Below are positions 47,079 to 56,205 of a stretch of DNA of 64,000 bases, in pieces; position 1 is the stretch's first letter, and every line of letters begins with the position of its first letter. A program made the translations under genes and the position numbers. The stretch is from JAGWAJ01 sp965215155 (GTDB lineage: Bacteria; Acidobacteriota; Vicinamibacteria; Vicinamibacterales; UBA8438), in the NCBI GenBank assembly GCA_965215155.1, contig CBDCCY010000004.1, positions 3,286,001 through 3,350,000 on the forward strand, written 5' to 3'. The notes below the pieces were generated by a model that saw nothing but the letters and a program-made list of their open reading frames with translations, was not told the DNA's origin and did no database searches.

Positions 47079-47110
47079 GACTGATACTTGACTGAGTCCA
47101 GAATCAGTGC
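47079..47110. promoter_or_regulatory. Possible operator at the fur-type/katG promoter
   Basis: ACTGAT (47080-47085) and ATCAGT (47103-47108) form an inverted repeat around a smaller palindrome, TTGACTGAGTCCA. TTGACT could also be a -35 element. The gene downstream is a Fur-family regulator, so self-control at an imperfect Fur/PerR-type box is plausible. It overlaps the first possible start codon. Confidence 0.4.
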
Positions 47111-47589
47111 TTGACTTCTTGACAGTGACCGAGGACGCCGAACGGCTCCTGCGGCGGCACGATCTGCAGGTTACGGCCCAACGGCTGGCGGTGCTGCGGG
47201 CAATGGCGAGCCACCCGCACGCCACGGCCGACGAGCTCGCCGACGACGTGCGGGAGAGCATCGGATCGATCTCCCGGCAGGCGGTGTACGACACGTTGGG
47301 AACGTTGGTCGAACGGGGCCTGGCCCGCAGGATTCAGCCGGCCGGGTCGCCCGCGCGGTACGAGGATCGAGTCGGCGACAATCACCATCACCTCGTCTGC
47401 CGCACCTGCGGCGTCATGGTCGACGTCGACTGCGCCGTCGGCGAGGCGCCCTGTCTCACCGCCGACGACGATCACGGCTTCGAGATCCAGGCGGCCGAGG
47501 TCATCTACTGGGGGTATTGCCCCGGTTGCCGCACGCAGGCCGCCGGCCCGAACACGACGGGCAAGACCGGCAAGAACAGAAAGGGTTGA
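47107..47589 (+). CDS. Fur/PerR family metal-dependent regulator
   Basis: A 160-residue Fur-family repressor. The DNA-binding half has the winged-helix block TAQRLAVLRAMASHPHATADEL and RQAVYDTLGTLVERGLARRI; the metal half has HHHLVCRTCG and CPGC, the two zinc-binding cysteine pairs. The GTG at 47107 or 47125 may be the start. It is five bases upstream of katG, an arrangement typical of PerR controlling peroxide defence. Confidence 0.88.
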   Translation: MLDFLTVTEDAERLLRRHDLQVTAQRLAVLRAMASHPHATADELADDVRESIGSISRQAVYDTLGTLVERGLARRIQPAGSPARYEDRVGDNHHHLVCRTCGVMVDVDCAVGEAPCLTADDDHGFEIQAAEVIYWGYCPGCRTQAAGPNTTGKTGKNRKG

Positions 47590-47594
47590 ACGAC

Positions 47595-49823
47595 ATGCAC
47601 GACACGGCTGACGACAGGAGCAAGAGCCAGAGCGCGGGCAAGTGCCCGGTACTGGGCCACACGGCGGCGGGCGCGGCGGGGAACCTGCAGTGGTGGCCGA
47701 ACCAGTTGAACCTGAAGGTGCTCCACCAGAACTCGCCGGCGGCCGATCCCATGGGCAAGGCGTTCGACTACCCGGCCCAGTTCCAGTCGCTCGACCTGGC
47801 CGCCGTGAAGCGGGACATCGAGGAGGTGATGACGACGTCGCAGGAGTGGTGGCCCGCCGACTACGGCCACTACGGGCCGCTGTTCATTCGCATGGCGTGG
47901 CACAGCGCGGGCACCTACCGCATCCACGACGGGCGCGGCGGCGGCGCCTCCGGCACGCAGCGCTTCGCGCCCCTCAACAGTTGGCCCGACAACGCGAACC
48001 TGGACAAGGCGCGCCGGCTGTTGTGGCCGGTCAAGCAGAAGTACGGGCGGAAGCTCTCCTGGGCCGACCTGATGATCCTGGCCGGCAATTGCGCCCTGGA
48101 GTCGATGGGGCTCAGGACGTTCGGCTTCGCCGGCGGGCGCGAGGACGTCTGGGAGCCCGAGGAGGACATCAACTGGGGGCCGGAGGCCGAGTGGCTGGCC
48201 GACGGGCGCTACAGTGGCGACCGGGAGCTCGCCAACCCGCTCGGCGCCGTGCAGATGGGCCTGATCTACGTGAATCCCGAGGGGCCCAACGGTAGTCCGG
48301 ATCCGGTTGCCGCGGGCCGGGACATTCGCGAGACGTTCCGCCGGATGGCGATGAACGACGAGGAGACGGTGGCCCTCATCGCCGGCGGCCACACGTTCGG
48401 CAAGACCCACGGCGCCGCCCCGGACACGCACGTCGGTCCCGAGCCCGAAGGCGCCGCCCTCGCGGAGCAGGGCCTCGGCTGGAAGAGCACCTTCGGCAGC
48501 GGCAAGGCCGGCGACGCGATCACCAGCGGGCTGGAGGGCGCCTGGACGCCCACCCCGACCACCTGGGACAACAGCTTCTTCGAGACCCTGTTCGGCCACG
48601 AGTGGGAGCTGACGAAGAGCCCGGCGGGGGCGCACCAGTGGATCCCGAAGGATTCCGGCGGCGCGGGCGCGGTGCCGGACGCCCACGATTCGTCGAAGCG
48701 CCACACGCCGGTCATGCTGACGACCGACCTGTCCCTGCGGATGGACCCGATCTACGAGCCGATCTCGAGGCGCTTCCACGAGAACCCCGACCGGTTCGCG
48801 GATGCCTTCGCCCGCGCGTGGTTCAAGCTGACGCACCGCGACATGGGGCCGGTCGCGCGCTACCTCGGCCCGGAGGTTCCCGCCGAGCAGCTCCTGTGGC
48901 AGGACCCGGTGCCGGGCGTCGATCACGACCTGATCGACGCGCAGGATGCCGCCGCCCTCAAGCGCCGGATCCTCGATTCCGGGTTGTCCATCTCCCAACT
49001 GGTCGCGACCGCCTGGGCGTCCGCCTCGACGTTCCGCGGCAGCGACAAGCGCGGCGGGGCCAACGGGGCGCGCATTCGCCTCGCGCCGCAGAAGGACTGG
49101 GAGGTCAACCAGCCGGACCGGTTGGCAAGCGTACTGGGCGTTCTGGAGGGCATCCAGCGCGACTTCAACGGCGCGCAGTCCGGGGGCAAGCGGGTTTCGC
49201 TTGCGGACCTGATCGTCCTCGGCGGGTGCGCGGCCGTCGAGCAGGCCGCGCGCAATGCCGGCCACGACGTCGAGGTCCCCTTCTGGCCGGGGCGCACCGA
49301 CGCGGTGCAGGAGCAGACGGACGTCGAGTCGTTCGCCGTGCTGGAGCCGACCGCGGACGGGTTCCGCAACTACGTCGGGAACGACAACGGCCGTCCCGCG
49401 GAGGAGTTGCTGGTGGACCGGGCGCAGCTCCTGACCCTGACCGCCCCGGAGATGACCGCGCTCGTCGGCGGCCTCCGCGTGCTGAACGCCAACGTCGAGC
49501 AGTCCGAGCGCGGCGTGTTCACCAGACGCCCCGGGACGCTGACCAACGACTTCTTCGTCAACCTGCTCGACATGAGCACCGAGTGGCAGGCTTCGTCCGC
49601 ATCCGCCGGCGTGTTCGAAGGACGCGACCGCGCGACGGGCGACGTCAAGTGGACCGGCACGGCCGTCGATCTCGTCTTCGGGTCCAATTCTCAGCTCCGC
49701 GCCATCGCCGAGGTCTACGGCTGCGACGATGCGCAGCCGGCGTTCGTCCGCGACTTCGTGGCCGCGTGGAGCAAGGTGATGCATCTCGACCGCTTCGACC
49801 TGGACTGCTCGCAGCACGAGTGA
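47595..49823 (+). CDS. katG: Catalase-peroxidase KatG
   Basis: A 742-residue two-domain catalase-peroxidase. The distal haem pocket is R99, W102 and H103 in IRMAWHSAGTYR; the proximal histidine lies in IAGGHTFGKTHGAAP. The Trp-Tyr-Met adduct region (GLIYVNPEGPNG) is also present. KatG detoxifies H2O2 in the cytosol. It follows the Fur-type gene by five bases, so it is probably the second gene of a PerR-controlled unit. It is intact and has full length for the family. Confidence 0.96.
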   Translation: MHDTADDRSKSQSAGKCPVLGHTAAGAAGNLQWWPNQLNLKVLHQNSPAADPMGKAFDYPAQFQSLDLAAVKRDIEEVMTTSQEWWPADYGHYGPLFIRMAWHSAGTYRIHDGRGGGASGTQRFAPLNSWPDNANLDKARRLLWPVKQKYGRKLSWADLMILAGNCALESMGLRTFGFAGGREDVWEPEEDINWGPEAEWLADGRYSGDRELANPLGAVQMGLIYVNPEGPNGSPDPVAAGRDIRETFRRMAMNDEETVALIAGGHTFGKTHGAAPDTHVGPEPEGAALAEQGLGWKSTFGSGKAGDAITSGLEGAWTPTPTTWDNSFFETLFGHEWELTKSPAGAHQWIPKDSGGAGAVPDAHDSSKRHTPVMLTTDLSLRMDPIYEPISRRFHENPDRFADAFARAWFKLTHRDMGPVARYLGPEVPAEQLLWQDPVPGVDHDLIDAQDAAALKRRILDSGLSISQLVATAWASASTFRGSDKRGGANGARIRLAPQKDWEVNQPDRLASVLGVLEGIQRDFNGAQSGGKRVSLADLIVLGGCAAVEQAARNAGHDVEVPFWPGRTDAVQEQTDVESFAVLEPTADGFRNYVGNDNGRPAEELLVDRAQLLTLTAPEMTALVGGLRVLNANVEQSERGVFTRRPGTLTNDFFVNLLDMSTEWQASSASAGVFEGRDRATGDVKWTGTAVDLVFGSNSQLRAIAEVYGCDDAQPAFVRDFVAAWSKVMHLDRFDLDCSQHE

Positions 49824-49936
49824 CGCACGCGCCGCAGCCGGGATCGGCCACGGCGATGCGGATTCTCCACGTCGCGGACCGGCTGAGCGACCGGGGAGGT
49901 GCCGACCTGGCCCTCCTCGGTCTGCTCGATGCACTC

Positions 49937-50020
49937 GCGCGCCCTTACGGGCGCGTTGGGAGTCTGCGCGCGCGAGAGACTCCTGCGTCGCCGGTTGTGC
50001 CGCGCAGACTCCTGGCGGCC
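49937..50020 (+). repeat. Dispersed palindromic repeat, copy A (in coding sequence)
   Basis: A GC hairpin (GCGCGCCCTTACGGGCGCG), TTGGGAGTCTGCGC, a variable centre and CGCGCAGACTCCTGGCG. About 78 bp, in frame, between DALA and AGHEQ of the glycosyltransferase. Confidence 0.75.
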
Positions 50021-50115
50021 GGTCACGAGCAGCACCTGGCCGTGGGCCGCGACGACGGGGTCGTGCGCCCGCCCTTCCCGGTGACCGTCGTTCCGGGGCT
50101 CGATGCGAGGACGCG

Positions 50116-50203
50116 CGCCGGCGCGCCCTCGCCGGCGCGTTGGAGTCTGCGCTCGCGCGGAGCGCCGGGTATCGCGCGTCCCGCGGCGCAGACTCCTGGC
50201 GCC
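50116..50203 (+). repeat. Dispersed palindromic repeat, copy B (in coding sequence)
   Basis: Hairpin GGCGCGCCCTCGCCGGCGCG, TTGGAGTCTGCGC, centre, then GGCGCAGACTCCTGGCG. Same design as copy A, about 100 bp further on, also in frame, between LDAR and LDALLARLRPD. Confidence 0.75.
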
Positions 50204-51181
50204 GAGCTCGACGCGCTGCTGGCGCGGCTGCGCCCCGACGTGGTGCACGTGCACAACGTCGTCAACCCCGCGGTGCTGGCCTGGGCGGCCGGCGTGGATG
50301 CGGTGGTGACGATCCAGGACCATCGCTTCTTCTGTCCGGGGCGGGGCAAGTGGACCGGCGACGGGCGCGTCTGCGGCGAGGCGATGGGACGCGAGACGTG
50401 CGCCGGCTGCTTCGACGACCTCGGCTACTTCGAGGCCGTCCTCGAGCTCACCGCCGATCGCCTGAAGGCCGTACGGCGCCTGCGGCTGACCGTGCTCTCG
50501 GCGTACATGAAACGCGAGCTCGTCCAGGCGGGGATCTCGGAGGATCGAGTTTCCGTCGTGCCTCCGGTCGCCTTCGGCCTCGACCGGGATGCGCAGGGCG
50601 GACGGTCCGTCCTGCATCCTCTTCGCGGGGCGCGTGGTCGAGGCGAAGGGCATCCGCGAGGCTGTCGACGCCTGGCGGCGTTCGCGGTCCGCGCTGCCGT
50701 TCGTCGTGGCCGGCACGGGCCCGTTGCGGCGCGCGATCGAGGGCGAGGGCGTCGAGGTACTGGGCTGGCTCGACCGCCGGCGCCTCTCGGCGGCCTACCG
50801 GCGCGCCGCCGTGCTCGTGATGCCATCCCGCTGGCAGGAGCCGTTCGGCCTCGTCGGGCTGGAGGCCCTCACCCTCGGCACCCCGGTGGCCGCCTGGGAC
50901 AGCGGCGGGGTGCGCGAATGGCATCCCGGCGCCGAGCTCCTGGTGCCCTGGGGCGACGTCGACGGCCTGGCCGGAGCCCTGCGTGGCGCGCCGGGCCGGG
51001 AAGTCGATCGCCCTCGCGGGTTCGAGCCCGAAGACCTCGTCCGCAGCCTCGAAGCCGTGTACGACGGGCGCGCGGCGCGTCCGCGGTAGAGCGGGCCGTG
51101 CCATCGGGGGAGGCGTGGCGCGGCCGCGGGCGCAACCCTTCGCCGCGACGCCTGGCTACTCGAGGGGGGCTCACGCGCGTT

Positions 51182-51215
51182 GCCCCGGCCATGCGAACCT
51201 CCGCATAGCCGGGGG
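51182..51215. terminator. Hairpin after glycosyltransferase, terminator-like
   Basis: GCCCCGGCCATGCG pairs with CCGCATAGCCGGGG around a short loop. There is no clear T-run, so it may be a terminator for convergent genes or another palindromic element. Confidence 0.35.
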
Positions 51216-51236
51216 CGCTCCAAACGCGCCGGGAGA

Positions 51237-51698
51237 CTACTTGAGCTTGGAGTAATCGGTGGCGCTCATCATGAACACCTCGGCGCTGAGCGGCACCTCG
51301 TACTTCGCGCGCAACTCGTGCCAGGCGGGGTCGTCCCGGAAATCGGCGAACACTTGATCGCGATGGGCGCGGTCGCGGTAGACCAGCATCCAGATCAGCG
51401 TGTTCGGATTGTCCAGGCTCTGCCACGCCCAGACGACCTCGGCGCCGTGCTTCTCGAAGAGCGCCACCTCACCCTCGCGGAAGCGCCGGTGCAGGTTGTC
51501 GATGCCGCCCTTGCCGTCCATCTCCGGCTCGGCCGTGTACATGCGGATCTCGAAGCAGCGCGAGTCGGCCGCGACATTCTTGGAGAATTCCATCGCGAGG
51601 TCGCCCGCCGGCCCGCAGGGCGGCGGCGCGTCGTCCTGGGCGAAGGCCAGGCCGCCGAACGCGAGGCTGATCACCGCGGCAAGCGTTGCTGTTCTCAT
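51237..51698 (-). CDS. Exported NIPSNAP family protein
   Basis: A 153-residue protein. Signal peptide 1-21 (ending GLAFAQ); then the NIPSNAP block CFEIRMYTAEPE, GGIDNLHRRFREGEVALFEKHG and the strand ANTLIWMLVYRDRAHRDQV-like VYRDRAHRDQVFADF. These are dimeric alpha-beta barrel proteins; function is unclear. AAAGGGGACGGAAG precedes ATG 51698. Confidence 0.85.
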   Translation of the reverse strand: MRTATLAAVISLAFGGLAFAQDDAPPPCGPAGDLAMEFSKNVAADSRCFEIRMYTAEPEMDGKGGIDNLHRRFREGEVALFEKHGAEVVWAWQSLDNPNTLIWMLVYRDRAHRDQVFADFRDDPAWHELRAKYEVPLSAEVFMMSATDYSKLK

Positions 51699-51891
51699 CT
51701 TCCGTCCCCTTTCCGAATGGTCGCCGGTGTCCGTGCTGCGTGCACCGAATCCTACCACCTGACCGCCCGTCGGCGTCCGCGAGAGCTGCTGCTCCGCCGG
51801 CCGTGGCCTGATGTTGACACTGCCGCTCCCAGGCGTGCAGACTCTCGCGATCCTGGGATGCTGCTCTACCGGTCGGCGGAGAGGTATCAGA

Positions 51892-52386
51892 ATGAGAACA
51901 GTGATGGTCGCCCTCCTTCTCGTCTCGCTGTCGACGACGAGCGCGCCGGCCCAGACTCCTTCGTCAGCAGATTCCAACCCGCTGCTTGGTACCTGGTCTC
52001 TCAATGTCGCGAAATCCAGTATCGACTACGCGCCGTTGCCGCGAGACGAAGAGCGCACATACCGGGCCGTGCCGAACGAAGGGATGATCTTCAGCGTCGA
52101 AGGGACGGACGGAGCCGGAGTCCCGTACGCCTACGGAACTACGGCTGCGATGGATGGACGAGAGTATCCGATGCCGGGGACGGGAACCCGCAACGGTGGT
52201 GACGCCGTCTCCTGGACGCTTGTCGATCCCCGGACCGTCCATGCAGTGGTGAAGAGGTTGGGCGGCGTAGTGAACCGAGTGGAGCTCTCGGTATCGAACG
52301 ACGGCATGGTCTTGACGATCACGGAGAACGGGACCGGGCTGGATGGGTCGCCGACGCATGGGGTGAGGGTCTACGACAGGCAGTAG
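51892..52386 (+). CDS. Exported small beta-rich protein (lipocalin-like or DUF, unassigned)
   Basis: A 164-residue protein. Signal peptide 1-21; then NPLLGTWSLNVAKSSID, strands RTYRAVPNEGMIFSVEGTD and VVNRVELSVSNDGMVLTIT. The opening GTWxLN is as in lipocalin-like or DUF-type acidobacterial proteins. Not recognised more exactly. GGAGAGG precedes ATG 51892. Confidence 0.75.
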   Translation: MRTVMVALLLVSLSTTSAPAQTPSSADSNPLLGTWSLNVAKSSIDYAPLPRDEERTYRAVPNEGMIFSVEGTDGAGVPYAYGTTAAMDGREYPMPGTGTRNGGDAVSWTLVDPRTVHAVVKRLGGVVNRVELSVSNDGMVLTITENGTGLDGSPTHGVRVYDRQ

Positions 52387-52446
52387 GTCCGCAGGTTCGT
52401 GCGGTTTCGCGAAGAGTGTGCTCGACGTCGCCTGGAGGGGACGAGC

Positions 52447-53337
52447 TCAGGCGGGCCCTGCAGGCGCGGTCAAGGTGGCCTCGGCGCGGCCAAGCGTCCG
52501 GGAGCGGGCTGTCACGCGGCACGGCGCGGACGTGGCCCGCGCCGAGTTCGACAGCGGCCCCGTCCCGCCCGAAGCGGGGCGGGCGTCGTCCCTTGCCGCG
52601 AGGAAGCCGCCGCCTCCGGCGGGGACGGGGTGGCGCAGGGGCCGGGGTGGTCCCCACGCCCCCACCAGCACGAGCTGTCCGGCCTCGAGACGACGATCGT
52701 GGCGCGCCAGCTCGCGCGCCAGCCAGGGCAGCGCGGCGAGCACATCGTCGGGCCAGCGGCGATCCGACCACGCATCGACCCGCGCGCCGTCGAATTCCAG
52801 CGCGAGATCCACGACGGTTCCCGCCGGCGGGGGCTCGAGGCCCGGCGAGCGTACGACGCCGGCATGGATCGCGTTGTTGGCGATCAGCTCCGGCCCGGTC
52901 GGGGCACCTCCGCGCAGCACCAGGTTGTGAAGCTCGACGGCCACCACCACCTGGGCAACCGCGGCCACGACTCCGCTCACCCCGCCCACTTCGCGGCCCA
53001 CGGCACGTCCCAGCGTGACGCCGAGCTCGGCCTCGACGGCGACGTTGGCGAAGTCCCCTGCGGGCAGAGTCGTCCCGCTCGGATGCTGCTCGCGGGACCA
53101 CAGGCGGCCCCACACGGGATGGGCGAGCCCGTGTCGGGCCTGGTTGACGGGGGCCACGCAGCCAATCTTGTAGCCCACCACCCGCTCGCCCCGCGCCTCG
53201 CGCCGCTCGGCGATGCGTGACTGGAGGCGATAGGCCTCGTCGATCGACAGGCGGAGACCGCGGGCGAACGGCGTCCCGGGGGTGTGGCGGTCGTAATCGC
53301 GGAGCATGAGCGCCGCGAGCGTATCCAGGTCGAGCAT
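52447..53337 (-). CDS. Fumarylacetoacetate hydrolase/2-oxopent-4-enoate hydratase family enzyme
   Basis: A 296-residue protein. Block DEAYRLQSRIAERREARGER, then VVGYKIGC and VEAELGVTLGRAV with the metal-binding Glu of MhpD-type hydratases, then EFDGARVDAWSDRRWPDDV. The C-terminal 60 residues (after LVGAWGPPRP) do not look like the family and may be frame-changed: the usual closing strand is not seen. The start is put at ATG 53337. Expected role: hydration of a 2-oxopentenoate in aromatic or sugar-acid breakdown. Confidence 0.75.
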   Translation of the reverse strand: MLDLDTLAALMLRDYDRHTPGTPFARGLRLSIDEAYRLQSRIAERREARGERVVGYKIGCVAPVNQARHGLAHPVWGRLWSREQHPSGTTLPAGDFANVAVEAELGVTLGRAVGREVGGVSGVVAAVAQVVVAVELHNLVLRGGAPTGPELIANNAIHAGVVRSPGLEPPPAGTVVDLALEFDGARVDAWSDRRWPDDVLAALPWLARELARHDRRLEAGQLVLVGAWGPPRPLRHPVPAGGGGFLAARDDARPASGGTGPLSNSARATSAPCRVTARSRTLGRAEATLTAPAGPA

Positions 53338-55110
53338 TCGCACGCCAGCCCTCGAGAATACTACCCGCGAATCGGGGAGCATCATCGAGCCGGTGTAGGA
53401 TCCGGGCACAGGCAGATGCGAGCCGTTCCGGACCGCGTCGGCGAGCGCGATCCCGCCGGAGCCCTTGAACGGCTCCTCAACAGCAGCTCACCCGTCTCCG
53501 GGTGGAGCGAGGCCACCCTATCGGCTACCAGACACAGGAGCTGGCGGAAAGGCAGGCCATCCGTGCAGACGAGAGCCGGTCGACTCGCGCGCATCGGCGT
53601 GCTGAGCGCGTGCGTGCTCGCCACATGCCACGACGATCGCGACGCGGTCGTGCTGGCGCAGCCGGCGAACGCCTCCCGGAACGGGGTCGTGACGGGTGAG
53701 CTCGTGATCGAGCCGCCGACCCTGATCAACCTCGGCTTCGAGTGGTTCATCCAGGGTGACGACAACCGGAACGCCGCGGTGCAGGTCTCCTACCGCAGGC
53801 CGGGCGAGGCGGCCTGGTCGCCCGCGCTTCCGCTCCTGCGCCTCCAGGGCGAGCGCGTCTTCGTGGGGCCGCAGTCGACGTCGTCGCTCCGAACATGTTC
53901 GCCGGGAGCATCCTCGACCTGGAGCCGGATACCGACTACGACGCGCGGTTCGTGATGACCGATCCGGATGGCGTGAGCGGCGAGGCGACCCGCATCGTGA
54001 CCGTGCGGACGCGGGCGGAGCCGGTCCCCCACGAGGGCGGGAGGGTGTTCCACGTCTACCCGCACGGCTTCGTGGGCACGAAGCTCGAACCGTCCTTCGA
54101 GGGGCTGATCTGCGCCTACAACTCCTCGTGCGGCGGCGGGGACTTCGCCACGGCGGGGCGTCCGCGGGTGCGGCCGGGCGACACCATCCTGGTGCACGCC
54201 GGTGTCTACCGCTACAACCATCTGGAGTACGGCGGAGCCAACCGCGCGTTCCCGTTCGAGGGCACCTACTATCTGACCGCCGACGGCACGTCCGAGCGGC
54301 CGATCGTCATCAAGGCCGCCGGCGACGGTGAGGTCGTCTTCGACGGCAACGGCAACTTCGCCCTCTTCAACGTCATGGCGGCCGACCATACGTACTTCGA
54401 GGGCATCACGTTCCGTAACACGGAGTTCGCCATCTGGGCCGGCGAGCAATCCATAGCGGGCTCGAAGGGGCTCACCGTCAAGCACAGCCGCTTCGAGAAC
54501 GTCGGGGTCGGGGTCTTCACCAGCTACTCGGGGTCGAGCAACTTCTACATCGCCGACAACCGGTTCTACGGCCGGAACGACCCGGACCGTCTCATCGGCT
54601 GGAGCGACGCGCCGCTGTGGGGACGGTTCGACGGCGTCGACGGTCAGGTCCATCCCCCGGTCATGGCTTCCTACGTGGCGGTGAAGGTCTACGGGCCCGG
54701 GCACGTCGTGGCCCACAACTACATCGCCGATTTCCACGATGGGATCAACGTGGAGACGTACGGGAATCCCGACGGCAGCGTGTCGTCCGCACCCGGAGCC
54801 CCCGACGGCCCTCGGTATCCGCCCCGCGAGTACTGGGACCGGCGCCCGGTCGCGATCGACTTCTACAACAACTACATCACCAACTCCCACGACAACCCGA
54901 TCGAGACCGACGGGAGCCTGCACAACGTGCGGGTGCTGCGGAACATGTTCATCAACCACCCGTCGCACGCGTTCTGCAGCCAGCCCGTGCTCGGCGGACC
55001 CGTCTACTGGATCCGGAACATCGCCTACAACCTGCCGGGCGGCTCGAGCCGTTTCTTCGGGGCGGCCGGGGTCGTCTTCTACGATTGTGTTCCGCGACAC
55101 ACAATCGGGG

Positions 55111-55137
55111 TTGTGTGCCCATTCGTGATCTGTGGCC
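55111..55137 (+). repeat. RIT terminal inverted repeat, left
   Basis: TTGTGTGCCCATTCGTGATC then TGTGGCC. Two differences from the right end. Confidence 0.9.
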
Positions 55138-55197
55138 CGGCGCCGGGATGGCGCCGGATCTCATGGGCGGACCTCGAGCGCGCGACCACATAACGGT

Positions 55198-56205
55198 TCA
55201 CAGCGAAGCGAGCCAGGACAGCAGGGCCTGGTCGTCGCGCCAAACAGCACTTCGGCGGGGTGAATCCGTAGGGGTTGCGTCGGGCTCGCAGAGTTGGAGG
55301 GCCTCGAGCTTGGTCCGGGTCGTGATCTCGGCGTAGCGGTTGGTAGTGTCAAGGCGGACGTGACCGAGCCAGGCGCGGATCACGTTGACGTCGACTCCGG
55401 CTTCCAGCAGATGGACGGCGGCCGTGTGTCGAAAGACGTGCGGGCTGATGTGCCGGCCGGTCGCTGGGCGGCGACCGTCCAGGTGACGTGTGTGTCGGCG
55501 GACGATCTTGTAGATGCCGAAGCGGGTCAGGGCACGGTCGCCGCGCGAGACGAAGACGGGCATCTTGGCCGACGGCTGCGGCGGTCTGTTCTGGAGCACG
55601 TCGCGCAGGAGCTGAGCGGTCTGCGGCCAGAGGGGGCAGCTGCGCCACTTGTCGCCCTTGCCGTGGAGCCGGACACTGGGCTGGTCCTGCAGGTCGAGGT
55701 CCCCGATGCGCAGGTCGGCGATCTCCTGCACGCGAGCGCCGGTGTTGTAGAGCAGCAGCAAGAGGGCACGGTCGCGGAGGGCGAAGGGGCCGACGGACGA
55801 CATTCGGCGGAAGAGCTGCGCGATCTCCTCGCGCTCGAGGAAACAGGTCTCGGCCGGCGCGGTGCGCTTGACGGCGATCGCCGCGACCCGCTGGGAGGCG
55901 GCGAGGCGTTCGGGGCACCGCTGCGCGAGAAACTCGAAGAAGGCCCTCAGGATCGTGAGTCGATGGTTTCGGGTGCGCCGGTGATTGTGCCGCTCCTGCT
56001 CCAGATGCAGCAGGAAACGCTGGACCCGCTCGGCGGTCATGTCCTCGGGCGTGAGCTGCGTCAGGCGACACGACCGGTCCGCGGCTACGAACGTCAGGAA
56101 GAGCCGTAGGCCGTCCCGGTAGGCCTTGGTCGAGGCAGGTCGGAAGCCCTTCTGGAGCGGCAGTTCATCCACGAGGAACGCGTGCAGCAGCGCACCAAGC
56201 GTCAT
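55198..56205 (-). CDS. ritC: RIT element tyrosine recombinase C
   Basis: A 335-residue tyrosine recombinase with a SAM-like N-terminal domain. The catalytic set is R158 (GARVQE), H256 and R259 (SPHVFRH), H282 (LGH) and Y291 (TNRY), with a likely beta-turn Lys (KGDKW, about residue 186). It is the third and last gene of the trio; its ATG overlaps the stop of the middle gene. A frame extension upstream to 56238 is not needed. All catalytic residues are present, so the element could be active. Confidence 0.85.
   Translation of the reverse strand: MTLGALLHAFLVDELPLQKGFRPASTKAYRDGLRLFLTFVAADRSCRLTQLTPEDMTAERVQRFLLHLEQERHNHRRTRNHRLTILRAFFEFLAQRCPERLAASQRVAAIAVKRTAPAETCFLEREEIAQLFRRMSSVGPFALRDRALLLLLYNTGARVQEIADLRIGDLDLQDQPSVRLHGKGDKWRSCPLWPQTAQLLRDVLQNRPPQPSAKMPVFVSRGDRALTRFGIYKIVRRHTRHLDGRRPATGRHISPHVFRHTAAVHLLEAGVDVNVIRAWLGHVRLDTTNRYAEITTRTKLEALQLCEPDATPTDSPRRSAVWRDDQALLSWLASL

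Larger units (their letters stand above)
49859..51089 (+). pseudogene. GT4 glycosyltransferase with two palindromic insertions and one frameshift
   Basis: The frame begins MRILHVADRLSDRGGADLAL and continues through PDVVHVHNVVNPAVLAWAAG and TIQDHRFFCPGRG, typical of the GT4 N-terminal domain. At about 50580-50605 the frame breaks by one base; the second frame continues with CILFAGRVVEAKG, PFVVAGTGPLRRAIEG and the donor-site block PSRWQEPFGLVGLEAL. Two in-frame inserts (RPYGRVGSLRARETPAS... after DALA, and about 28 residues after LDAR) interrupt the N-terminal domain and match repeat copies A and B. Without them the sequence reads as a normal GT4 enzyme. Confidence 0.75.

Noticed and set aside
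47505..49934. An 809-codon open frame opposite katG
   Set aside because: It covers katG antisense; no domain is seen in it and KatG is unambiguous.
48602..51208. A long plus-strand frame that includes the end of katG in another frame and the first part of the glycosyltransferase
   Set aside because: The first 400 codons are a shadow of KatG. The glycosyltransferase begins at its own ATG at 49859.
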